Source: Bariatricus massiliensis (GTDB taxonomy: Bacteria > Bacillota > Clostridia > Lachnospirales > Lachnospiraceae). From it: DNA of 64,000 bases. Below the pieces are notes generated by a model. That model did not search any database. It was not told the DNA's origin and was given only the letters and a program-made list of their open reading frames with translations. The stretch lies in the NCBI RefSeq assembly GCF_900086725.1, contig NZ_LT574838.1, positions 1,251,617-1,315,616 of the forward strand. The letters run 5' to 3'. Numbering within the stretch: position 1 is the first letter of the stretch; the number at the start of each line of letters is the position of its first letter. Made by a program: the position numbers and the translations under genes. This document shows, piece by piece, positions 52,575 through 61,937 of the stretch.

Positions 52575-54272
52575 TTATCGTTTCAGGTCATTTAACAATT
52601 CATTTAATTTATTTTCTGCATAGTCTCCCAGTTCTTCAAGCATTCCCTCTTCAAACGGGGACGCTATCTGTCCTTCTTTTATCATATCAAGATAGGGCAC
52701 CCAGCCTCCGATTCGGCATATATTCAAATAATTGCCCCAGGCGGTCTCTTCCCCCTGCTCGTTTATCTGGCGGAATAACTGCAGCGCACTGGTCTGGGCC
52801 AGCGCATAGTCAATATAGTAAAACGGACTCTGGAAAAGGTGCAGCTGCTTATACCAGAAAGTACCCTTGTTAAAAAAGCTGTCCTTTCCATAAGAGCGGT
52901 GCGGGAGATAGATCTTCTCCAGCCGCTTCCAGACTTCTTTATAGTCTTCCGGCCCATACTCCGTGTGGGAATACACCTCGTCCTGAAATTCGTCGATAAT
53001 ACAGCACCACGCAAGCAGGGTGAGACAGCTGGCAAGATGCGTGTATTTCTGCCTGCCCACATCCCCGGCAAAAAACGCTTCATAACTCTTCCAGAAAAAG
53101 AACTCCATTCCCATAGAGTGTACTTCACAGGCATCCGATGCCGGGTAGAACAGCTCCATTGCGGGCATATCCGGAGTCATGTACAGCTGGAACGCATGGC
53201 CCAGCTCATGGGAATACACCTCCACGTCCTTTGGTACATTGCTGAAGTTGGTCTCTATGAACGGGGTCTTGGGATGGGGAACAAAATACGCCATACCGCC
53301 CAGTGCCTTATTAGGCCTTGCATAGAGGTCGAGCACTCCGTGGGACAGTATGAATTCATAATATTCATGTGCCTCCGCCCCCAGACTGTCCATCGCCTTT
53401 TTCGTAATTTCCTTGAGCTCTTCCTCATTTTGGAATTTCAATTCCAGCTGTTCCGGGAACATCAGCTCTTCATCGTAAAAATACAGTTCTTCCACCCCTA
53501 AGCGGAGTCGCTGCTCTTCCCGTATTTTTGTATTGATCGGCACAATGTATTTCTTGACATTCTCCCGGAAACTGCGCACCTGCTCCAGCGTATAGCCGCT
53601 TCTCTGCCTCTGCCGGAACGCCATCTCCACGTAGGAGGGGAATCCCAGCTTTCGTGCCTGTGTCCGGCGGACTTTCACAAGCTCGTCAAAAATTTTGTCA
53701 AATTCCGCTTCCCGCTCTCGATAAAACCGCTCGTATGCGGCGTACCCTTTTTGTCTTTCCGCCCTGTCAGCGCTGCTGAAAAGTGCGACTGCCTTCGGGT
53801 AGGCCTGCTCCACTCCGTCAATCACCACATTGCCAGCAGAAAGCCGGATACTTTCTGACATCAACACATTTTCTTTTTTGATATCTTCCACGATTTCTTC
53901 CGAAAAAACATCCCGGTTGCAATCCAGCAGATTGAAAAACTGTGGAGAATACCGCTCCTTCAGCTCCTCCGTAAACCGGGAAGCTTTCAGAATCTGATAG
54001 AACTTTGCGTCCAGCGCGCTCCACACGGGATTGAACTCCGCCCAGAAAGCATCTTCTTTCCGGTAAAACTCATCTGCGGTATTCAGTGTATAGCGTATTT
54101 TCACAATCTCCCGCATAGAATAGAGTTCTCTGCGAAGCTCCATCAACTCGTCCACCGCCGCAATCTGCTCCTTGGCGTTTTCTGCCTGTTCAATCAGAGG
54201 CAGTAGTCTGTCATACTTTGCCCTTACTTCTTCCGCCTCCGGCCTGTTATACTCATAGTCCTGAAATTTCAT
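52575..54272 (-). CDS. M3 family oligoendopeptidase (PepF type)
   Basis: 565 residues from the ATG at 54270-54272, 10 nt after the ATPase stop, with GAGGTG upstream. The zinc motif is HELGH (EVYSHELGHAFQLYM, near residue 355) and the downstream Glu is in EVHSMGMEFF. It hydrolyses imported oligopeptides in the cytoplasm to shorter ones. Its place directly after the importer ATPases supports that role. Confidence 0.88.
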   Translation of the reverse strand: MKFQDYEYNRPEAEEVRAKYDRLLPLIEQAENAKEQIAAVDELMELRRELYSMREIVKIRYTLNTADEFYRKEDAFWAEFNPVWSALDAKFYQILKASRFTEELKERYSPQFFNLLDCNRDVFSEEIVEDIKKENVLMSESIRLSAGNVVIDGVEQAYPKAVALFSSADRAERQKGYAAYERFYREREAEFDKIFDELVKVRRTQARKLGFPSYVEMAFRQRQRSGYTLEQVRSFRENVKKYIVPINTKIREEQRLRLGVEELYFYDEELMFPEQLELKFQNEEELKEITKKAMDSLGAEAHEYYEFILSHGVLDLYARPNKALGGMAYFVPHPKTPFIETNFSNVPKDVEVYSHELGHAFQLYMTPDMPAMELFYPASDACEVHSMGMEFFFWKSYEAFFAGDVGRQKYTHLASCLTLLAWCCIIDEFQDEVYSHTEYGPEDYKEVWKRLEKIYLPHRSYGKDSFFNKGTFWYKQLHLFQSPFYYIDYALAQTSALQLFRQINEQGEETAWGNYLNICRIGGWVPYLDMIKEGQIASPFEEGMLEELGDYAENKLNELLNDLKR

Positions 54273-54282
54273 CTTCTGCACC

Positions 54283-55245
54283 TCATTTCTCTCCGTCAAA
54301 AAGCCTGCAGCTCACAAAATGTCCCGGCTCTACCTCCCGCAGCGACAGTTCGCAACTGGTGCACGCCTCTGTGGCATAAGCACAGCGGGGCGCAAATCTG
54401 CATCCCGGTTTAGGGTTGATCGGACTTACGACTTCCCCTTTTAATATTTCCTGCTTTTTCCCCCTCACAGAAGTATCGGCAACTGGTATGGCGCTGAGCA
54501 GCGCCTTCGTATACGGATGTATTGGATTCGCAAATATTTCTTTCGAGCTGGCAAGCTCGATACATTGTCCCAGATACATGACCGCTATCCGGTTGGATAT
54601 ATGCTTTACGACAGAAAGGTCGTGCGTGATGAACAGATACGTCAGGCCATATTCATCCTGCAGATCCATCAGCAGATTCAATATCTGCGCCTGAATCGAC
54701 ACATCCAGCGCCGATACCGGCTCGTCACAGACGATGACCTTGGGATTCAGGGCGAGGGCTCTGGCAATCCCGATACGCTGACGGCGTCCTCCGTCCAGCT
54801 CATGGGGGTAGGCATTGATCAGGCGGGGAGCAAGGCCCACCGTCTCCATCAGCTCTTTTACCCGCGCCTCCGTCTCCTGTTTTGTCTTGTATACTTTATT
54901 GAGATTAAGAGGCTCCGCAATCAGGTTGCTCACCGTCATACGGGGATTCAGCGAGCTGTAGGGATCTTGAAATATAATCTGCATCTCTTTGCGCAGTTCT
55001 TTGAGCTTACTGCCTTTAAGCTTCGTGATGTCTGTGCCGTTATAATAGACAGAACCCGAAGTGGCTTCGTGCAGCCGCATCACCAGACGTCCAAGGGTGG
55101 ATTTTCCGCAGCCGGATTCCCCCACTATCCCAAGAGTCTCCCCCCGGTTGATGGAAAAGTTGATTCCGTCCACAGCGTGCAGATCCCCCTGTCTGGTCTT
55201 AAAGTATTTTTTTAAGTCTACTACTTCAATCAATTTTTCACTCAT
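54283..55245 (-). CDS. Oligopeptide ABC importer ATPase (OppF type)
   Basis: 320 residues with Walker A GESGCGKST, Walker B VIVCDEPVSALDVS and C-terminal Cys-containing tail (PINPKPGCRFAPRCAYATE). The signature reads LDGGRRQRIGIARAL, with Asp in place of the usual Ser. Overlaps the OppD-type gene by 4 bp. It powers peptide import with that partner. Confidence 0.9.
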   Translation of the reverse strand: MSEKLIEVVDLKKYFKTRQGDLHAVDGINFSINRGETLGIVGESGCGKSTLGRLVMRLHEATSGSVYYNGTDITKLKGSKLKELRKEMQIIFQDPYSSLNPRMTVSNLIAEPLNLNKVYKTKQETEARVKELMETVGLAPRLINAYPHELDGGRRQRIGIARALALNPKVIVCDEPVSALDVSIQAQILNLLMDLQDEYGLTYLFITHDLSVVKHISNRIAVMYLGQCIELASSKEIFANPIHPYTKALLSAIPVADTSVRGKKQEILKGEVVSPINPKPGCRFAPRCAYATEACTSCELSLREVEPGHFVSCRLFDGEK

Positions 55246-56219
55246 ACCTGTCTCTCCTTAAACAAATGGCATCTGACATAATGTTCACCGCCCATGCCGC
55301 AGCTGTCCGGGACTTTATTTTTACAGATTTCCATACATTCGTCACAGCGGGGATGGAAATAACATCCTTCCGGCAGATCTGCCGGGTCAGCCATAAGCCC
55401 TTTTACCGGTGTTAGGCGGCGGGTCTCGACCGTGAGATCCGGTATGGAGCCGAACAGCCCTTTCGTGTACGGATGGTGTTCTCTGCTTTTGTCAAATATC
55501 TCATATACTGTGCCGTATTCAATAATCTTCCCTGCATAAATGATTGCCACATGGTCGCAGATCTGAGCCACAATCCCCAAGTCATGGGTAATCATCAACA
55601 TGGACATGTTCAGCTTTTGTTTCAGTTCTTCCATCAGGTGCAGCACCTGCGCCTGTATCGTCACGTCTAGGGCTGTCGTCGGCTCGTCGGCTATCAGCAG
55701 CTCCGGATTGGTGGACAGCGCAATCGCGATAATCACTCTCTGCTTCATGCCTCCGCTGAACTGGTGGGGATAATCATTTTTCCGACTCTTCGGTATCCCT
55801 ACTAATTCCAGCGTGGAATCCACCATGTCGCTGAGTTCCTGCTTTGACAGGCTCCGGTGGAGGTCAATGGCCTCGGCAATCTGGTCGCCGACAGTGAGTA
55901 CAGGGTTCAGGCTGGACATGGGATCCTGAAATATCATGGATATCTTATCTCCCCGCACTTTTCGGATTTCCGTGTCATTTAACTCCAGCAGGCTTTTTCC
56001 CTCAAATAAGATGTCGCCGGATTTGATCTGCCCGACTCCGGACTGAAGGAGCCGGAGGATGGACAGGGCAATTGTCGTCTTGCCCGCCCCTGTCTCGCCT
56101 ACCAGTCCAAGTGTCTCTCCCTTTTGGATGTTCAAGTCTATCCCATTCAGTGCATAGTTTGTATCCTCACTGGTCTGATACTGTACATGCAAATCTTTTA
56201 TTTCCAAAATATTTTCCAT
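55242..56219 (-). CDS. Oligopeptide ABC importer ATPase (OppD type)
   Basis: 325 residues with Walker A GETGAGKTT, signature FSGGMKQRVIIAIAL, Walker B LLIADEPTTALDVT and the C-terminal Cys tail (CYFHPRCDECMEICKNK). Starts 40 nt after the second permease gene with GAAGGAGATAC upstream. Confidence 0.9.
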   Translation of the reverse strand: MENILEIKDLHVQYQTSEDTNYALNGIDLNIQKGETLGLVGETGAGKTTIALSILRLLQSGVGQIKSGDILFEGKSLLELNDTEIRKVRGDKISMIFQDPMSSLNPVLTVGDQIAEAIDLHRSLSKQELSDMVDSTLELVGIPKSRKNDYPHQFSGGMKQRVIIAIALSTNPELLIADEPTTALDVTIQAQVLHLMEELKQKLNMSMLMITHDLGIVAQICDHVAIIYAGKIIEYGTVYEIFDKSREHHPYTKGLFGSIPDLTVETRRLTPVKGLMADPADLPEGCYFHPRCDECMEICKNKVPDSCGMGGEHYVRCHLFKERQV

Positions 56220-56258
56220 AGTATCTCCTTCTCATTCAAGTATGCTTCCGCGTATCCA

Positions 56259-57137
56259 TCAGTTCTTCAGCTTCGGATCCACCGCGTCGCGGATACCGTC
56301 GCCCACAAGATTCAATGCCAGCACCGTCACCATGATGAATAATCCGGGGAAAATAACCAGATTAGAATTATACCGCATGACATCACGTCCTTCAGAGAGC
56401 ATGTTGCCCCATTCCGGATCAGGCGGCGTCACGCCCAGTCCCAGATAACTCAAGCCTGCTGCTGTCGTAATGCTCCATCCAACGCCCATCGTGAACTGTA
56501 CGATCAAAGTCGCCAGTACGTTGGGCAGTATATGCTGCATCATAATATGTACCCCATTCCCCCCGACAGCGGTGGAGGCCTCTATGAATTCGTTGTCCTT
56601 AATGGTGAGGACCGAAGAACGGGTCAGTCTCGCATAGCTTGGCACATTCGCTATAGAGATTGCCACGATCAGGTTGGTGAGGCTGGGTCCCAGCACGGAT
56701 ACGATGGCAACCGCCAGAATCGTGGTAGGCAGCGCGATGAACATATCAATAATACGCATGAATACCGCGTCCACCGTTCCACCCATGTAACCTGCGACAG
56801 CGCCCATGAGCCCCCCTACCAGCAGCCCGATAATACTTCCGGAAAATCCTATGAGCAGGGAGTAGCGTGCTCCCCATACAATACGGTAAAAAATGTCCCG
56901 CCCAAATCCGTCAGTGCCGAATATATGCTGAAAACTCGGGGACGCCAGCTTGTTCGGAATATCCTGTGTGATAATATCTTTTTCGTAGTCAAGCAGAAAT
57001 CCTCCCAGAATGGCCGTGGCAAAGATGATTAAAAGAATGACCAGACCTAGGATGGCCAGCTTTTCTTTTTTAAAACGGTACCATACATCCTGAATAAAGG
57101 AACGACTTTTACGTGGTGCTGAATCTGTATTCTTCAT
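56259..57137 (-). CDS. Oligopeptide ABC importer permease (OppC type)
   Basis: 292 residues: a short cytoplasmic start, one hydrophobic segment, the FGTDGFGRDIFYRIVWGARY block and five further segments, with the EAA loop (STAVGGNGVHIMMQHILPN). Follows the OppB-type gene by 6 nt. Confidence 0.9.
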   Translation of the reverse strand: MKNTDSAPRKSRSFIQDVWYRFKKEKLAILGLVILLIIFATAILGGFLLDYEKDIITQDIPNKLASPSFQHIFGTDGFGRDIFYRIVWGARYSLLIGFSGSIIGLLVGGLMGAVAGYMGGTVDAVFMRIIDMFIALPTTILAVAIVSVLGPSLTNLIVAISIANVPSYARLTRSSVLTIKDNEFIEASTAVGGNGVHIMMQHILPNVLATLIVQFTMGVGWSITTAAGLSYLGLGVTPPDPEWGNMLSEGRDVMRYNSNLVIFPGLFIMVTVLALNLVGDGIRDAVDPKLKN

Positions 57138-57143
57138 ATGCTA

Positions 57144-58079
57144 TCACCTCTTATTCTCATACTGTGCTTTAATACGTGGATCGATAAAACCATAAGATAT
57201 GTCAACCAGCAGTGTTACAACACAGAATATCAGTGATGTCACCAGCACGGCGCTCATAACAACCGGAACGTCCTTTGTACGCACACCGTTCAAGAGCAGC
57301 GTTCCCAATCCCTTCATACTGAACACGGACTCGATCAGGACTGCGCCGCCCAAAGACCAGCCAAAGTTCATTCCAATCGCCGTCACTACCGGTATCAGGG
57401 CGTTTTTCAGTGCATGTTTGACGATGACCACCTTTTCCGGGGCCCCCTTTGCCCTTGCCGTGCGGATATAGTCCTGACGTATGACCTCCAGCATGCTGGA
57501 GCGGGTCATACGCATATTGGACGCGATGTTCGCGGCGGACAAAGTCAAGGTGGGCATAATAAAATGTATAAACTCAGTGGAGCCGATCGCCGGCAGCCAC
57601 TGAAGTTTTTCGGCAAAAATCAGCATCAGCATAAGTCCCAGCCAGAATGACGGCATGGCCGTCAGCAGTAAGGCTATAATGGTCGTTATGGCGTCAAAAA
57701 GTGAATTCTGCCGCAGGGAGGACAACACTCCCAATGGGATGGATATCGCCGTGGAGACTACCATGACAAGTATCGCCAAAAAGAAGGTCGTGGGAAACCG
57801 GTCCACGATTTCATCCATGACCGGCATCCTTGTCCGGTAGGAGTTCCCCAGATCACCGTGCAGCAGACCGCCCATATAGTTAAAATACTGCTTGACGGCA
57901 GGCTGGTCTGTGCCCAATTCTGCGCTGAGCGCCTCTATCTGCTCTTCCGTTGCCTTTTCTCCGAGAATCAGACGGGCAGGATTGCTGGGCGAAAGCTGCA
58001 TAATGGTGAAAATGATGATAGATATACCTATAAGTACAGGTATCACTTGTAAAAGTCTTTTTAAAACAAAACGCCCCAT
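57144..58079 (-). CDS. Oligopeptide ABC importer permease (OppB type)
   Basis: 311 residues with the N-terminal hydrophobic segment LLQVIPVLIGISIIIFTIM and about five more; EAA loop ARAKGAPEKVVIVKHALKNA. ATG with AAAGGAGG upstream, 30 nt after the binding-protein stop. Confidence 0.9.
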   Translation of the reverse strand: MGRFVLKRLLQVIPVLIGISIIIFTIMQLSPSNPARLILGEKATEEQIEALSAELGTDQPAVKQYFNYMGGLLHGDLGNSYRTRMPVMDEIVDRFPTTFFLAILVMVVSTAISIPLGVLSSLRQNSLFDAITTIIALLLTAMPSFWLGLMLMLIFAEKLQWLPAIGSTEFIHFIMPTLTLSAANIASNMRMTRSSMLEVIRQDYIRTARAKGAPEKVVIVKHALKNALIPVVTAIGMNFGWSLGGAVLIESVFSMKGLGTLLLNGVRTKDVPVVMSAVLVTSLIFCVVTLLVDISYGFIDPRIKAQYENKR

Positions 58080-58109
58080 ACCTTTCCTCCTTTAAATTTA
58101 AACTTGCAT

Positions 58110-59648
58110 TTACCAGTAATAATTGTAGATATCATATTCTCCTACCGGAGTTGCCTCGACACCCTTAAGGTCTGAGTTGTGGGCAATATTGGCGGTCGGC
58201 CAATAGATGTATTTACAGCAATGGGCATCTTCTACGAGCTGTATCACTTCTTCATATATTTTCTGGCGCTCTTCCGGGTCTGTGCTTACCTCGCCCCGTG
58301 CCAGAAGTTCGTCTATCTCCGGGCTGTTCAATCGGTAATAGTTACCTGCCATAACCCCGTCAGATCTGTAAACATAGCGGAATGTGGAAGACGGGTCCGG
58401 TGTGTACTGGCCGAATCCTCCGAACTCCATCTGGAAATCACCATTTTCAAGGTCTGCATAGAATGCAGAGTTCTCAAGCTGTACAATCTCAACGTCAATG
58501 CCGATTTCTTTCAGATTCGCCTGAATAACCTGAGCATGGGTCGTCTTGGAAGACTGGCATTTTAATTCCAGTGATAGACCATTTGCATACCCCGCCTCGG
58601 CGAGCAGCGCTTTGCCGCGCTCTACATCACGTTCAGCCTCTTTGAAGTTATCGCTGTAGCCGACCTGTCCTTCTCTGATAAATCCGTGGTCGGCGATTTT
58701 TGCTTCCCCGTATTCGGCCCCGTCTATGACGGACTTTTTGTCAATCGCAAGACAGATTGCCTCTCTTACTTTATCGTTGGAAAGCACCTCGTCCTCCATG
58801 TTGAGCGAGAGATAGTATGTATTGTTGCCGGATACTGTCTTGAGGGTAAGTCCCTCTGTATTACGAATCTGGTCAAAATCTGCACCGTTCATTGTCATAA
58901 AAGCATCGACTTCACCCGTTTCCAGCGCTACAAGGGCTGTACTGCGGTCCGTGATAAATCTCCATGTAACATTTTTGATCGGCGCTTCGCCATCCGGGTA
59001 ATTCGGATCCGCTTCCATATCAATCTGCATGCCCTGTGACCAATTCACAAACTTGTAAGGGCCGCATCCGATAGGCGCTCTGGCAAACCCGTCCGGATCC
59101 GCCTCAACCACGGCTTTGGGAACAATATTTGCAAAATCCGCGATATAATACGGGAGATTGTTGTCAGGTTGATTCAAGTTAAAACGGAGATGTGTATCAT
59201 CCACTGCCTCTACATTGTCAACAGCGTCCCAGAAGACATTTTGGAAAGCAGATTCCATCGTGCGTTCCATGCTGTAGAGTACGTCTTCCATCGTAACCGG
59301 ATCTCCATTGTGAAACTTAAAATCTGTGCGCAATGTCATGTCAATCGTCATGCCGTCCTCAGATACCTCGTAAGATTCGGCAAGTCCCGGTTTGATTTCA
59401 TCGGTAACAAAATCATGTGTGAGCAGAGATTCAAAAATAGCCAGCATCAAATTGGCCGTACCGATATTGCTGTGCATGTGCGGATCCAGCGTACTGATTT
59501 CTGCGGCCATACCAATCACGAGGCTGTCACGGGAACTCTCCCCCTTTTTCTCCCCAGTGCTTTTGCTCTTACTGCCGCACGCGCCAAGTAAGGCTGCCGT
59601 CATCGCGAGAGTTACTACAATTGCTACCATTCTTTTGAAGTTTTTCAT
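58110..59648 (-). CDS. Peptide-binding lipoprotein of the Sec-reductase operon
   Basis: 512 residues from the ATG at 59646-59648 (GGAAGGAGAAGG upstream); an ATG 39 nt earlier has no site. Signal: KNFKR then a hydrophobic stretch and lipobox LGAC, with a Ser/Lys linker after. The DppA/OppA family pattern is clear (FKFHNGDPVTMEDVLYSMERT; EAICLAIDKKSVIDG). It should determine which peptides enter this pathway. It is only distantly like the binding protein at 6-7.8 kb. Confidence 0.9.
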   Translation of the reverse strand: MKNFKRMVAIVVTLAMTAALLGACGSKSKSTGEKKGESSRDSLVIGMAAEISTLDPHMHSNIGTANLMLAIFESLLTHDFVTDEIKPGLAESYEVSEDGMTIDMTLRTDFKFHNGDPVTMEDVLYSMERTMESAFQNVFWDAVDNVEAVDDTHLRFNLNQPDNNLPYYIADFANIVPKAVVEADPDGFARAPIGCGPYKFVNWSQGMQIDMEADPNYPDGEAPIKNVTWRFITDRSTALVALETGEVDAFMTMNGADFDQIRNTEGLTLKTVSGNNTYYLSLNMEDEVLSNDKVREAICLAIDKKSVIDGAEYGEAKIADHGFIREGQVGYSDNFKEAERDVERGKALLAEAGYANGLSLELKCQSSKTTHAQVIQANLKEIGIDVEIVQLENSAFYADLENGDFQMEFGGFGQYTPDPSSTFRYVYRSDGVMAGNYYRLNSPEIDELLARGEVSTDPEERQKIYEEVIQLVEDAHCCKYIYWPTANIAHNSDLKGVEATPVGEYDIYNYYW

Positions 59649-59730
59649 ATTCCTTCTCCTTCCTTTTTCCTTTTGTTTTATTTTCAATATACAGCCCCCC
59701 TTTTGTGGAAGTGTATATCAAACACTATAT

Positions 59731-60942
59731 TTATCTGACTATCTTACCGCCCTTGATGATATACATCGGTTTCTTGTACATGACGCTGAAATCCTGTGCC
59801 GGGTCCCCGTCAATGACAAGCATGTCCGCACGTTTCCCTGTTTTAATCGTGCCGATGACATCATCTCTTCCGATGAGCGCCGCATTTTGAATCGTAGCCT
59901 GACGCAGGATATCGATACCGGCAAATCCGAACTTTTCTTTCCGGATTCTCAATTCTCCAAACGGGTCTTTCAAGAACTCGTCCATAAATAAATCTGTGCC
60001 AAATCCCATGAGTATTCCCTTGTTATACGCATATTTCATAGCGTCCAGACAAACTTCGAACATCTCTTTTGCCTGTCTTGCATATTTCTCTGCGTCAGGA
60101 TAATTCCAATCCGGATTCATAATCTGTGTGAATATAGAAAGCGTAGGCACGATACCGGCCAGCCGCTTCAGCCCTTTTACATAATCCACTGTCTCATGGG
60201 ATATCAGCGTCGCATGCTCCACCGTGCGTACTCCGCAGCGAAAAGCCTGCTCTGCCGCCTCTGCCCCGTGGGCATGAATCGCCACATAACTCCCCTGCAT
60301 CTCGGCCGCTTCAACGGCTGCAATGATTTCATCGTCAAACAGGATGCGGCGTCCCGGAACTGTGCCGGGGCATATCATGGAGCCGCTGCCGTAGAGCTTG
60401 ATGAACTGTGCCCCTTTTTGCAGATTCTTCCGCACGCCCTCCCGTACCTCCATGGGCCCGCTGACTTCATATGTAGTATATTTCCATATGGAGACATCCG
60501 TCCCCTGCAGATAGGGAACCAAGGTGAGCCCGCACGGGATGATCTCCGGCCCTTCCAGCAGACCGGACTCAATGGCCCGTCCAAGGTGGACTGTGGGATA
60601 TTCCTCCGTATCACCTGCATCCCGCAGGGTGGTGTACCCATATTCAAGAAATTCTTTCGCGTAGCGGTAACACTCAAATACACGGTCACCCGAATATATA
60701 TTTGCGCATTCATCGGCATTTTTCGACATATAGAGATGGACGTGAGCGTCAATCATTCCCGGCATCAATGTGGCTCCACCAATATCAAACACCTGAAAGT
60801 CTCCCCCCTCAGATACCGTACCGCATGGCAGAATCGCTTCAATCATCCCATCCTTCACATATACGTCACCAAATACAGTATCCGTCCCCTCCGTAAGCTC
60901 ACGGATGAACTTACAATTTTTTATGACCAGCCCGTCACTCAT
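59731..60942 (-). CDS. Metal-dependent amidohydrolase (Xaa-Pro dipeptidase/imidazolonepropionase-like)
   Basis: 403 residues with all expected ligands: HVH in IDAHVHLYM, a likely carboxylated Lys in FIKLYGSGS, His in AIHAHG, His in VEHATL and Asp in GFGTDLF. This pattern is shared with the Sgx9260/Xaa-Pro dipeptidase group, which cuts dipeptides with a C-terminal Pro or related residue. ATG with GGAGGATGGAGG upstream. First gene of the ten-gene operon; its promoter lies in the region shared with a divergent tetR gene. Confidence 0.88.
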   Translation of the reverse strand: MSDGLVIKNCKFIRELTEGTDTVFGDVYVKDGMIEAILPCGTVSEGGDFQVFDIGGATLMPGMIDAHVHLYMSKNADECANIYSGDRVFECYRYAKEFLEYGYTTLRDAGDTEEYPTVHLGRAIESGLLEGPEIIPCGLTLVPYLQGTDVSIWKYTTYEVSGPMEVREGVRKNLQKGAQFIKLYGSGSMICPGTVPGRRILFDDEIIAAVEAAEMQGSYVAIHAHGAEAAEQAFRCGVRTVEHATLISHETVDYVKGLKRLAGIVPTLSIFTQIMNPDWNYPDAEKYARQAKEMFEVCLDAMKYAYNKGILMGFGTDLFMDEFLKDPFGELRIRKEKFGFAGIDILRQATIQNAALIGRDDVIGTIKTGKRADMLVIDGDPAQDFSVMYKKPMYIIKGGKIVR

Positions 60943-60996
60943 GCCTCCATCCTCCCTATATTGAACATTTTATTTTGTGTCTTTTTTCGATATATG

Positions 60997-61064
60997 CAAT
61001 TCAGTAAATCGCATTTACTAAATCCAATTTACTGCATTATCCCACATAACATCAGTCTTGTCAA
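60997..61064 (-). promoter_or_regulatory. Promoter and operator of the ten-gene operon
   Basis: On the minus strand TTGACA (61059-61064) and GATAAT (61036-61041) with 17 bp between. Downstream of the -10, at 60997-61034, lie two forms of GATTTACTGAATTG and AATTGGATTTA, which also occur at the tetR promoter. Confidence 0.75.
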
Positions 61065-61209
61065 TATCTTTATATTCTTTATCGATATTATCTATATTTC
61101 ACATCCAAAAAGCCTTTTCTTCTGTTTATCACACACATATTTCCTTGTTTTCAAACGATTCAGTCTTTTTGTATCCTCACCGCAAAATGTAAGTGCACTT
61201 AAATATCAC

Positions 61210-61279
61210 TTGACAAGTATCCGCACTACTGTTATATAATTTATATAAGATTTACTGAATTGGATTTACCGAATTCAAT
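61210..61279 (+). promoter_or_regulatory. Promoter and operator of tetR-pepT-like-AKR
   Basis: TTGACA (61210-61215) and TATATAAT (61233-61240) with 17-19 bp between. At 61249-61279 lie GATTTACTGAATTG and AATTGGATTTAC, the same elements as in front of the divergent operon. The 364-bp gap between has no gene. Confidence 0.75.
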
Positions 61280-61306
61280 CTATACTTTTAAAGGAGAATT
61301 TCTATC

Positions 61307-61912
61307 ATGGGATTAACAAGAAAAGAGCAAGCTGCCCGCTCCAGACAAAAATTGTTGGACGCGGCTTGTGAATTAATTAGAAAAAACGGATATGACGCCA
61401 CTTCAATTTCTGACATCACGCAGGCCTGTGGCATGTCCCCCGGTAATTTTTACAATTATTTCAAATCAAAAGAAGATCTTATACTGGCAATTGAGCGGGA
61501 ACCATATGACTCATTTTTTGATGAACTAGAAAAAATCAGTGATCAGGCTACTATTAATCAATTGTGCAACTACATAAAATATTATGTCGACATCGCCGTC
61601 AACAAGTTCGGCGTAGGCTATAACCGGCAATGGTACGCCCAGCATATGCGTCCCAGAGAAGACTTAGAAAAACCGACCAAGCTGGAAATCACCATAAACG
61701 AATGCCGCCAGATACTGACACACGGTGTCCAGTCAGGAGAACTTGCCCACAATACACCTGTGGAAGATTTATCTGAATATATTGCGTTTGAACTGCACGG
61801 GATGAATATCTGCCACATTATGTCCGAAGGGACTTTTGACGCAATGGCTTGGACCGACAAGTACTGTGCTTACGTTGAGAATGTTATGCTGAAGCCATAT
61901 TTTGTCCACTGA
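61307..61912 (+). CDS. TetR-family regulator of the Sec-reductase/peptide region
   Basis: 201 residues: helix-turn-helix ATSISDITQACGMSPGNFYNYF (residues 30-52) and a helical ligand domain (FGVGYNRQWYAQHM). ATG with AAAGGAGAA upstream. It stands between the minus-strand ten-gene run and its own plus-strand operon, and the shared operator-like repeats in both promoters mark it as the likely regulator of both. The inducer may be the peptide or a product of it. Confidence 0.88.
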   Translation: MGLTRKEQAARSRQKLLDAACELIRKNGYDATSISDITQACGMSPGNFYNYFKSKEDLILAIEREPYDSFFDELEKISDQATINQLCNYIKYYVDIAVNKFGVGYNRQWYAQHMRPREDLEKPTKLEITINECRQILTHGVQSGELAHNTPVEDLSEYIAFELHGMNICHIMSEGTFDAMAWTDKYCAYVENVMLKPYFVH

Positions 61913-61937
61913 TATTAACAGGAGGTGCTTTTTAGTT

